Below, piece after piece: positions 1 to 5,237 of a stretch of 5,237 nucleotides of DNA. The notes under the pieces were generated by a model. It saw only the letters and a list, made by a program, of their open reading frames with translations, searched no databases and was not told where the DNA came from. The position numbers were made by a program, and so were the translations under genes. Each line of letters starts with the position of its first letter. Position 1 is the first letter of the stretch. Source of the stretch: Ruminococcus sp. UBA1780 (GTDB taxonomy: Bacteria; Bacillota; Clostridia; Oscillospirales; Ruminococcaceae); assembly GCA_002315235.1 (NCBI GenBank), contig DCGK01000041.1, positions 1-5,237 of the forward strand. The letters are read 5' to 3'.

Positions 1-5
1 GTCCG

Positions 6-11
6 AAAGGA
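6..11 (+). promoter_or_regulatory. Ribosome binding site of the M15 carboxypeptidase gene
   Basis: AAAGGA lies 9 bases before the ATG at 21 and supports that start. No promoter can be recognised in the 20 bases available, so the gene may be transcribed from further upstream or belong to an upstream operon. Confidence 0.65.
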
Positions 12-20
12 ATGATATAA

Positions 21-986
21 ATGCCATCAGGCTCTCATAAAAAAAGAAAGCGCAGACAGGAACAGATGATTATGGCCGGTGCCGCCGCTGCTGCAGTTCT
101 GCTGCTTGTTATTATTATAGCCGGCCCGGTTTCAGGCTCCGGTAAAAAACAGCAGGAGCCGGCTGAAGACGATACTGCTGCTGTCAGCAGTGTTGTCAGA
201 CCATCAAAGCTTGAATTTGAGATACAGTATGCAAAGTACACTGATATCCATAAAGGCAGTCTTATTCTTGTAAATGACAGCTATCCGTATGCTGCACTTC
301 CGGAAGATGAGGCTTTTTCAGATGTGGATGCTGTAAAAAATGATTATTACATGATAAAAAACATCGGAATGAAAATGGATACACTGGCACTTAAATGCTT
401 TAACAGTATGCTCAGCGGATTTTATCAGGAAAAAAACGTAAGGGATATTATGATTACAAGTGCTCTTGTTTCTGTAAACCAGCAGAATCTTCTTTACAAT
501 CAGGCACTTGAGAATTCCCGGAACGAAAGCCGCGGCGGATATTCCGAGCATCAGACAGGTTTATGTGTGGATCTTGGTATTTTCCCTGAAGGAGAAAGGT
601 CATTCAGATATGTTCCGGCAGGAGATTATGCCTGGATAAATGAAAACTGCACAAAATACGGATTTATCCAGAGATATACGGATGCTATGTCAGATAAAAC
701 CGGTGTCAGAGGTCATACTGAGCATTACCGTTATGTGGGGATACCTCATGCATATTATATGAAGGAAAACGGCCTTTCACTTGAGGAATATCTTCAGGAA
801 CTCAAGAATTATGCCTATACAAGCAGAACACTTTCTGTTTCGTGCTATGACAAGGATTACGAAATCTACTATATACGTGCAAAGGAAAGCAGTTCCGGCG
901 GCGTTGACCTCTATGTTCCTGTAAATTACCAGTATACTGTTTCCGGAAACAATGTTGACGGATTTATCGTTACAATAGAAAAATAA
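21..986 (+). CDS. Membrane-anchored D-alanyl-D-alanine carboxypeptidase-like protein (VanY/M15B family)
   Basis: Predicted zinc D,D-carboxypeptidase that trims terminal D-Ala from peptidoglycan stem peptides outside the membrane. The 321-residue protein starts with a very basic segment (KKRKRRQ, about 7-13), then one hydrophobic helix (about 17-36), then a charged linker to about 62, consistent with an N-in, C-out anchor. The M15 core spans about 65-260. SEHQTGLCVD at 175-184 matches the SxHxxGxAxD zinc motif (ligands H177 and D184), and HYRYVGIPHA at 235-244 carries the third ligand H235. Odd point: the family normally has ExWH there, with the catalytic Glu three residues before the His. Here it reads HTEH (232-235), so His occupies the Glu position and Glu sits directly before the ligand. 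About 55 residues follow the core (270-321) and look like a small beta-rich tail ending in SGNNVDGFIVTIEK. The start is supported by a ribosome binding site. The family call is firm; activity is less certain because of the motif change. Confidence 0.9.
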   Translation: MPSGSHKKRKRRQEQMIMAGAAAAAVLLLVIIIAGPVSGSGKKQQEPAEDDTAAVSSVVRPSKLEFEIQYAKYTDIHKGSLILVNDSYPYAALPEDEAFSDVDAVKNDYYMIKNIGMKMDTLALKCFNSMLSGFYQEKNVRDIMITSALVSVNQQNLLYNQALENSRNESRGGYSEHQTGLCVDLGIFPEGERSFRYVPAGDYAWINENCTKYGFIQRYTDAMSDKTGVRGHTEHYRYVGIPHAYYMKENGLSLEEYLQELKNYAYTSRTLSVSCYDKDYEIYYIRAKESSSGGVDLYVPVNYQYTVSGNNVDGFIVTIEK

Positions 987-1034
987 AAAAAGCACCCTGT
1001 AAGCGCGTAATTACACGCTTACGGGGTGTTTTTT
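985..1034. terminator. Bidirectional intrinsic terminator between convergent genes
   Basis: A 15-base-pair stem (991-1005 with 1016-1030, two G-U pairs read on the plus strand) encloses a 10-base loop. A T-run follows at 1029-1034 and an A-run precedes at 985-991, which is a T-run on the minus strand. It begins right after the stop codon at 984-986 and lies about 43 bases beyond the end of the leftward glycosyltransferase gene, so it can end transcripts arriving from both sides. Confidence 0.9.
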
Positions 1035-1047
1035 ACGGTCAGTGCAG

Positions 1048-1082
1048 CTGCGGTAACCGCAGTGAATAAACCGCATTCACTG
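1048..1082. repeat. Two abutting inverted repeats at the 3' end of the leftward glycosyltransferase gene
   Basis: CTGCGGT-A-ACCGCAG (1048-1062) is a perfect 7+7 palindrome. CAGTGAAT (1060-1067) and ATTCACTG (1075-1082) form a perfect 8-bp stem with a 7-base loop. The two share three bases, so they can form only in part at once. The second includes the stop codon of the leftward gene. Neither is followed by a T-run, so they are not terminators themselves. They could protect the transcript 3' end or be chance structures. Confidence 0.55.
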
Positions 1083-2054
1083 TATGCTGTCAGTTCTTTT
1101 TTCAGCAGATTCAGCTCTGTGTATTTTCTTTGTTATATACTGAGGTCTGCGTTTGGTTTCCGTATATGTTTTGGAAAGATAAATTCCGCTTATTCCGTTG
1201 CAGAAAAGCTGTATTCCGGCAATAAAGCACATTATACACGCAAGGGAAGGCCAGCCTGCAACCTTGTCCCCGAATAGCAGAGCTCTGACGAACACAAAAC
1301 ATACTCCGACAAATGAAAGTATACAGAATATGATGCCTATTATTGATGAGATGGCCAGCGGTGCTGTGGAAAATGCAACCACACCGTCAATCGCATATAT
1401 AAGAAGTCCCCAGAAAGACCACTTTGTCTGGCCACCTGCTCTTTCTCTGTTTTCAAATTCCAGCCATTTGGTTTCAAAACCTACCCATGAGAAGATGCCC
1501 TTTGAGAATCTGTTGCATTCAGCAAGTGACATAATGGCGTCTACCATTCTTCTGCTCATCATACGGAAATCACGTGCTCCGTCAACAATTTCGGTTTTGG
1601 AGATTTGTGCCATGATCCTGTAGAACATTTTTGCGAACCATGATCTGATCGGAGGTTCACCGGTTCTGGTAAATCTTCTTGAAGCAACGCAGTCGTACTG
1701 TTCTTCGTTTTTGAGAATGCTGTACATTTCTTCAATGAGTTCAGGCGGGTCCTGAAGGTCTGCGTCTATTATGACAGTATAGTCGGCATCTGCATTTTCA
1801 AGACCGGCATACATTGCGGCTTCCTTGCCGAAGTTCCTTGAAAAAGTAATATAGCTTACGCGCGGATTATTCTGTGCCGCTTCTTCAAGCACCTTCAGAG
1901 TTTTATCCTTTGAACCGTCATCTACAAAAAGGTATTCCATTTCTATGTCGTATTTTTCGTGCATGGCGGAATAGACCTTTTCGATTTCGTTTATGAATAA
2001 AGGTATTGTTTCTTCTTCATTGTAGCATGGTACAACAACTGTAATGGTATCCAT
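1077..2054 (-). CDS. Family 2 glycosyltransferase, polyprenyl-phosphate sugar synthase type (GtrB/DPM1-like)
   Basis: Predicted to move a sugar from a nucleotide donor to undecaprenyl phosphate at the inner face of the membrane, giving a lipid-linked sugar for wall polymer or surface decoration. The 325-residue length is usual for the family. The GT-A domain fills about 1-225: VPCYNEE (8-14), DDGSKD (45-50), SRNFGKEAA (72-80), the metal-binding DADLQDPP (D97 and D99), GARDFRMMSR (159-168) and RAGGQTKW (205-212). Two membrane helices follow (about 232-256 and 268-292), then the usual basic tail around KRRPQYI (301-307). The start is backed by AAGGAG seven bases upstream. The gene stands alone, divergent from the GT-C-like gene, with its own promoter, and converges on the carboxypeptidase gene. 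Family motifs are all intact. The sugar (glucose, N-acetylglucosamine or other) cannot be read from the sequence. Confidence 0.93.
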   Translation of the reverse strand: MDTITVVVPCYNEEETIPLFINEIEKVYSAMHEKYDIEMEYLFVDDGSKDKTLKVLEEAAQNNPRVSYITFSRNFGKEAAMYAGLENADADYTVIIDADLQDPPELIEEMYSILKNEEQYDCVASRRFTRTGEPPIRSWFAKMFYRIMAQISKTEIVDGARDFRMMSRRMVDAIMSLAECNRFSKGIFSWVGFETKWLEFENRERAGGQTKWSFWGLLIYAIDGVVAFSTAPLAISSIIGIIFCILSFVGVCFVFVRALLFGDKVAGWPSLACIMCFIAGIQLFCNGISGIYLSKTYTETKRRPQYITKKIHRAESAEKRTDSIQ

Positions 2055-2061
2055 GAGAATT

Positions 2062-2067
2062 CTCCTT
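2062..2067 (-). promoter_or_regulatory. Ribosome binding site of the leftward glycosyltransferase
   Basis: The minus strand reads AAGGAG seven bases before the ATG at 2054-2052, a near-ideal site that fixes this start. Confidence 0.85.
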
Positions 2068-2086
2068 AGTTTTGTCTTGTGTAAAT

Positions 2087-2104
2087 GTCAAATCAATTTT
2101 TGAC
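2087..2104. promoter_or_regulatory. Inverted repeat just downstream of the leftward promoter, candidate operator
   Basis: GTCAAA (2087-2092) and TTTGAC (2099-2104) are perfect 6-base arms around a 6-base centre. The repeat lies a few bases downstream of the expected leftward start of transcription (about 2108), inside the leader, where a repressor would block elongation or initiation. The region is AT-rich, so chance is possible. Confidence 0.35.
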
Positions 2105-2114
2105 GCTTACTATT

Positions 2115-2143
2115 ATTATATCACACTTACTGACTGGAATCAA
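2115..2143 (-). promoter_or_regulatory. Sigma-A promoter of the leftward glycosyltransferase gene
   Basis: On the minus strand, TTGATT (2143-2138) is followed by a 17-base spacer and TATAAT (2120-2115), preceded by TGA to give an extended -10. The start of transcription would be near 2108, giving a leader of roughly 54 bases before the ATG at 2054. The -35 differs from consensus at the last two bases. Confidence 0.82.
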
Positions 2144-2158
2144 TATTTTATCACTATA

Positions 2159-2187
2159 TTGACATGATATTTCCATCATGATATAAT
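2159..2187 (+). promoter_or_regulatory. Consensus sigma-A promoter of the GT-C/GT2 operon
   Basis: TTGACA (2159-2164), a 17-base spacer and TATAAT (2182-2187) match consensus exactly, with TGA before the -10 giving an extended -10 as well. Transcription should begin near 2194, leaving an untranslated leader of about 88 bases before the ATG at 2282. The -35 boxes of the two divergent promoters are only 15 bases apart. A promoter this strong suggests either high expression or a repressor holding it down; the palindrome in its spacer favours the second. Confidence 0.9.
2163..2180. promoter_or_regulatory. Palindrome within the rightward promoter, candidate operator
   Basis: CATGAT (2163-2168) and ATCATG (2175-2180) form perfect 6-base arms with a 6-base centre, filling the -35/-10 spacer. 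In addition, CATGATAT occurs as a direct repeat at 2163-2170 and 2177-2184, the second copy running into the -10. This is typical placement for a repressor site, but no regulator gene is in the window and the regulator is unknown. Confidence 0.45.
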
Positions 2188-2266
2188 TAGGGGTGGTTTC
2201 ATCTGGTCTCATTGATTAAGGTGAGCAAGTACTTCGTTCTGAAAATTTTTCAGTGCGGATTTTGTC

Positions 2267-2272
2267 AAGGAG
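2267..2272 (+). promoter_or_regulatory. Ribosome binding site of the GT-C-like gene
   Basis: AAGGAG lies nine bases before the ATG at 2282 and supports that start. Upstream in the leader, 2239-2253 (CTGAAAA-T-TTTTCAG) is a near-perfect palindrome about 13 bases before this site, but it is short and AT-rich. Confidence 0.8.
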
Positions 2273-2281
2273 AAATAAAAT

Positions 2282-4024
2282 ATGAATAAAAACAGCTGGC
2301 TTAAGAAGCTGGAAGAGAACCGGAATATTGTTCTGATAACATGTATTCTGTGTTTTGCATTTTCGTTCTGTGTCCAGATATGGCGCATGTTTCCGCTGTC
2401 GGATGTACTTATGGGACATGACCATCAGTACCATTATCTGAGAGTTGAGGCTGTCAGAAGCAAGATACAGAACGGAGGGCTGTTTACCGGCGGTATTGAT
2501 TATCTGTTTCTGGGAGGCGCCGGCTATGCAAGCTCAGCGGCATATCCGTCACTGCTTCTTTATATTCCTGCACTTCTTCGTACTGCGGGACTTGGAGTAG
2601 GATACAGCATGAAAATATTTCTTCTGGCTGTATCAGCAGTAACATATATCCTTATGCATTACTGTGTGAAAAATATTTCAGGCAGTCAGATCTGCGGTTC
2701 ACTTGCTGCGGTAATGTACACGCTTTCAGTATACAGAGCAGACAATCTGTATGTTCGTTTTGCACTTGGAGAATTTGTTGCATTTCTTTTCTGGCCTCTC
2801 ATAATATACGGTCTTTATGACCTTGCATACAAAGGTCTGAAAAAGCCGTGGATTCTGGGAGCAGGATTTTGCGGGATGCTTCTTACACATACCATTTCAA
2901 CGGTAATAGCTTCGGTTTTTGCTTTTGTATATTTTATGTGCAGCCTCAGAAAAATTTTAAAAATCAGAGGAACATTTCTCAGACTCTGCCTGACAGCTGC
3001 CGGTTCAATGCTTGTAACAGCGTATTACTGGATGCCGTTCCTTGAGATGCTTACAGCAGAAGATATGGCTGTTTCACATCCGACATTCAGAGCTTCAGAT
3101 TTTACAGTGAGTCTTTTTACAATGCTTGGGGATTCGGATATCGAAGGACTTGGAATTGTAATGTTCCTTGCTGTTATTCCAAGACTTTTTCTGACAGAAA
3201 AATCACCTGCATACGAAATGATTCGCATGGACACTGATTGCGGAGAATCACGTCCTGCGCCTCTTGCTTTTGCTGATGCTCTTTTAATTACAGCGTTTGC
3301 AGCAGCATTTTTCGCAACAGACTATGCTCCGTGGCAGTTTATAGGAAAGTTTCTTGACGGACTTCAGTTTGCCTGGAGAGTTTACGGACTTGTTACAGCT
3401 TCACTTGCTGTTTCAGGTGCTTTGTATACATACTACATTCTTAAGTATACAGATGCTCTTAAGAGGGGTGCGGTTATAATTACAGCGGTTTTCGCTCTCG
3501 GATACGGTGTTCATTCAAACGGAAAGAACGTTAATCACTGTTATCCGGATAACTCCTACTATGATGTTCCTGACAATACCTATACTATAGGAATGGGTGA
3601 ATGGCTTCCTGATGCTTTTCGCCGCGAAGGTGACAAAGCCAGGGAAAAGACAAAGTGCATTACATTTGATGGTAATGTAGTTTCAGATGATTTTGCAAGA
3701 GAGTACGGCATTGTTGTTTTTGATGTTCCTGACGCAGGATACAGTACGGCAGAGGTTCCTTTTGTATGGTACAAGGGCTATACGGCAGAAGATGAAACAG
3801 GTCAGAGGCTTGATGTCAGAATATCAGAGTGCGGGCTTCTTGATGTTGATATCAGCAATGCATCCGGTACGGTAACGGTATGGCACCATACAACAGCTGT
3901 TCAGGACGTATCACTTGCTTTGTCGCTTATAAGCCTTGCGGCGTTTGCAGCAGTTTCAGTAAAAAAACAACGGAAAAATAAAATCATTTTTCAGAAAGAA
4001 AAAGGAGTCATAAAAGATGAATAA
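2282..4024 (+). CDS. Multi-spanning GT-C-like membrane glycosyltransferase ('PTPS-related' membrane protein family)
   Basis: Large integral membrane protein of 580 residues with about a dozen hydrophobic helices, starting at 15-36 and ending with one at about 543-560 before a basic cytoplasmic tail. It resembles the bacterial family annotated '6-pyruvoyl-tetrahydropterin synthase-related', a misleading name, since members look like GT-C enzymes related to YfhO. Supporting marks seen in order: an extracytoplasmic loop after helix 1 with GHDHQYH (45-51), where D47 is the likely catalytic acid of GT-C folds; YRADNLYVRFALGE (151-164); LQFAWRVY (361-368); GEWLPDAF (439-446); and VPFVWYKGYTA (492-502). 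The region about 415-540 is soluble and probably lies outside the cell. Inferred role: transfer of a sugar from a polyprenyl-phosphate carrier to an outer acceptor. It is first in an operon and overlaps the next gene, a polyprenyl-phosphate sugar synthase, by 8 bases, which fits a donor-making partner. Acceptor and sugar are unknown. Confidence 0.8.
   Translation: MNKNSWLKKLEENRNIVLITCILCFAFSFCVQIWRMFPLSDVLMGHDHQYHYLRVEAVRSKIQNGGLFTGGIDYLFLGGAGYASSAAYPSLLLYIPALLRTAGLGVGYSMKIFLLAVSAVTYILMHYCVKNISGSQICGSLAAVMYTLSVYRADNLYVRFALGEFVAFLFWPLIIYGLYDLAYKGLKKPWILGAGFCGMLLTHTISTVIASVFAFVYFMCSLRKILKIRGTFLRLCLTAAGSMLVTAYYWMPFLEMLTAEDMAVSHPTFRASDFTVSLFTMLGDSDIEGLGIVMFLAVIPRLFLTEKSPAYEMIRMDTDCGESRPAPLAFADALLITAFAAAFFATDYAPWQFIGKFLDGLQFAWRVYGLVTASLAVSGALYTYYILKYTDALKRGAVIITAVFALGYGVHSNGKNVNHCYPDNSYYDVPDNTYTIGMGEWLPDAFRREGDKAREKTKCITFDGNVVSDDFAREYGIVVFDVPDAGYSTAEVPFVWYKGYTAEDETGQRLDVRISECGLLDVDISNASGTVTVWHHTTAVQDVSLALSLISLAAFAAVSVKKQRKNKIIFQKEKGVIKDE
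4001..4007 (+). promoter_or_regulatory. Ribosome binding site of the second glycosyltransferase
   Basis: AAAGGAG lies within the last codons of the GT-C-like gene, nine bases before the ATG at 4017. With the 8-base gene overlap this indicates coupled translation of the pair. Confidence 0.85.
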
Positions 4025-4982
4025 TCCGGAAATATTATACATGGTTGTACCGTGTTACAATGAAGAAGCAGTTCTGCACGAAACATCGGACAGACTTAGA
4101 GAAAAGTATACATCACTTATCGACAGGGGACTTATTTCTCCTGACAGCCGTGTTGTTTTTGTAAATGACGGTTCAAAGGACAGTACATGGGATATAATCA
4201 CAGAACTTCACGAAGCTGAACCACAGTTTTTCTCAGGCATTAATCTTGCACATAATGCAGGACATCAGAATGCTGTTCTTGCAGGCCTTATGACTGTTAA
4301 GGATATCTGTGACATGGCTATTACAATGGATGCCGATCTTCAGGACGACATAGATACTATTGACGCAATGGTTGAAAAATACTATGAAGGAAATCAGGTA
4401 GTATACGGTGTCAGAAATGCAAGAGACACCGATACTTTTTTCAAGAGGTTTACAGCAGAGGGATTTTACAAATTCATGAAGGTTATGGGTGCCGACGTTG
4501 TTTTCAATCATGCAGACTTCAGACTCATGAGCAGCCGCGTTCTTGCCGAGCTTGCAAACTTCAGGGAAGTGAATCTCTTCCTCAGAGGAATGGTTCCTCT
4601 TATCGGGTTCAAAAGCTGCAGCGTTTATTACGAAAGACATGAAAGATTTGCCGGTGAAAGCAAGTATCCGCTTAAGAAAATGCTCGCCTTTGCCGTAAAC
4701 GGAATCACTTCATTCAGTACAAAACCGCTTAAGCTTATAACTACTCTCGGCGGAATAATGTCCGTACTGAGCATAATCGCTTTTATATGGGCATTTGTCG
4801 TTAAGATTGTAGGACATTCCGAAATCGGATGGTCAAGCATGATGTGTTCAATCTGGCTTATCGGAGGTCTCCAGCTTCTCTGCCTTGGCATTATCGGTGA
4901 ATATGTCGGTAAGATTTATGCTGAAGTTAAGCAGAGACCTAGATTTATTATAGATAAGTTTATTAATAAAAAAGGGGAATGA
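4017..4982 (+). CDS. Family 2 glycosyltransferase, polyprenyl-phosphate sugar synthase type (second copy, GtrB/DPM1-like)
   Basis: Predicted to make a polyprenyl-phosphate-linked sugar on the inner membrane face, probably the donor for the GT-C-like protein encoded just upstream. The 321 residues are full length. GT-A motifs: VPCYNEE (11-17), VNDGSKD (49-55, with Asn in place of the first Asp), HNAGHQNAVLAGLM (79-92), the metal-binding DADLQDD (D105 and D107), HADFRLMSSR (165-174), and RFAGESKYPLKKML (210-223). Two membrane helices follow (about 238-262 and 273-295), and the tail GEYVGKIYAEVKQRPRFI (294-311) is the family's classic ending. It has the same architecture as the leftward glycosyltransferase, but motif details differ, so the two belong to different subgroups rather than being a recent duplication. 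The stop codon overlaps an ATG in ATGA at 4979-4982, and the next gene begins at once, so all three are probably co-transcribed. Confidence 0.93.
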   Translation: MNNPEILYMVVPCYNEEAVLHETSDRLREKYTSLIDRGLISPDSRVVFVNDGSKDSTWDIITELHEAEPQFFSGINLAHNAGHQNAVLAGLMTVKDICDMAITMDADLQDDIDTIDAMVEKYYEGNQVVYGVRNARDTDTFFKRFTAEGFYKFMKVMGADVVFNHADFRLMSSRVLAELANFREVNLFLRGMVPLIGFKSCSVYYERHERFAGESKYPLKKMLAFAVNGITSFSTKPLKLITTLGGIMSVLSIIAFIWAFVVKIVGHSEIGWSSMMCSIWLIGGLQLLCLGIIGEYVGKIYAEVKQRPRFIIDKFINKKGE

Positions 4983-4987
4983 AAAAA

Positions 4988-5237
4988 ATGGATAACAGAC
5001 CACGCGCGCGTCAGAAAAATGTTACTTCCGGTGGCAGCGGTGCATCAAGAAGGGGCAGCGGACTCGGAACAGGTCCTGTCGGATCATCCGGCGGCTTTTC
5101 GGGAAGAGGAAGCAGTTCGGGTTCAGGCAGATCTGCAGTCAGGAGGGGCGGTATAGGACTTCCGGTTCTCATTATAGCAGCTATTGTCATTTACAAAATG
5201 GTAAGCGGATCAGGCGGACTGGATCTTTCAGACCTTG
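4988..5237 (+). CDS. N-terminus of a Gly/Ser/Arg-rich membrane-anchored protein of unknown function (runs off the window)
   Basis: Only 83 codons are visible. Residues 1-55 are low in complexity, dominated by Gly, Ser and Arg, with RRGSGLGTGPVG at 21-32 and repeated use of GGCAGCGG in the DNA. A hydrophobic helix follows (about 56-71, GLPVLIIAAIVIYKMV), then a Gly-rich stretch and the start of whatever domain lies outside. The basic N-terminus predicts a cytoplasmic tail with the rest exported. The leader recalls N-termini seen in Clostridia ahead of various surface domains, but that is memory, not a search. Two in-frame starts exist: ATG 4979 overlaps the previous stop but leaves only one base after the AAGGGG at 4972-4977; ATG 4988 lies ten bases after it and is preferred. 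Position directly after the glycosyltransferase pair suggests an envelope role, possibly as partner or acceptor. No function can be assigned from this fragment. Confidence 0.75.
   Translation, partial: MDNRPRARQKNVTSGGSGASRRGSGLGTGPVGSSGGFSGRGSSSGSGRSAVRRGGIGLPVLIIAAIVIYKMVSGSGGLDLSDL

Noticed and set aside
1198..1623. Open frame of 141 codons on the plus strand opposite the leftward glycosyltransferase
   Set aside because: It lies wholly antisense to a gene with complete family motifs, has no ribosome binding site of note and no recognisable domain.
2194..2281. Possible riboswitch in the 88-base leader of the rightward operon
   Set aside because: The leader is short and I see no conserved riboswitch core; only a small AT-rich palindrome at 2239-2253, with no terminator before the gene.
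2221..2289. GTG-initiated 22-codon frame in the leader of the GT-C-like gene, overlapping its start, as a possible leader peptide
   Set aside because: There is no ribosome binding site before the GTG, no run of regulatory codons and no attenuator hairpin with a T-run.
4233..4640. Open frame of 135 codons on the minus strand within the second glycosyltransferase
   Set aside because: It is antisense to intact GT2 motifs and its product shows no recognisable features.
4979..4987. Alternative start ATG 4979 for the last gene, overlapping the previous stop as ATGA
   Set aside because: Only one base separates it from the AAGGGG site, whereas ATG 4988 has a normal ten-base spacing. Translational coupling from 4979 cannot be fully excluded.

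Overview
The window looks like ordinary chromosome from a low-to-moderate GC Gram-positive anaerobe of the Clostridia, most likely a Ruminococcus-like Oscillospiraceae member. This rests on A/G-rich AAGGAG-type ribosome binding sites, textbook sigma-A promoters, the style of the M15 carboxypeptidase and codon choice. It is inference without a database search. The theme is the cell envelope: one wall peptidase, two polyprenyl-phosphate type family-2 glycosyltransferases, one large GT-C-like membrane protein, and the start of a Gly/Ser/Arg-rich membrane-anchored protein.

Layout. 21-986 (+) encodes a membrane-anchored D,D-carboxypeptidase of the VanY/M15 type. It ends at a strong hairpin (985-1034) that can act as a terminator in both directions. 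Facing it, 1077-2054 (-) encodes a GtrB/DPM1-like glycosyltransferase with two C-terminal membrane helices. Two further small inverted repeats lie at its 3' end. The 227-base gap 2055-2281 holds two divergent promoters, both with extended -10 TGATATAAT and 17-base spacers; the rightward one has a perfect TTGACA -35. Each is accompanied by a 6+6 inverted repeat that could be an operator.

The rightward promoter drives a tight cluster. 2282-4024 is a 580-residue multi-spanning protein with hallmarks of the GT-C / 'PTPS-related' membrane family. 4017-4982, overlapping it by 8 bases, is a second GtrB/DPM1-like transferase. From 4988 a third gene runs off the window; only its N-terminus is visible.

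How they may work together (inference): the second GT2 would load a sugar onto polyprenyl phosphate at the inner face of the membrane, and the GT-C-like protein would use that lipid-linked sugar on the outer face to decorate a wall polymer or a surface protein. No GtrA-like flippase is visible here. The leftward GT2 would make a related lipid-linked sugar under separate control. No RNA genes, mobile elements or CRISPR arrays were seen. The most useful leads are the altered catalytic motif in the carboxypeptidase, the GT-C/GT2 pair and its possible substrate, and the palindrome inside the rightward promoter.
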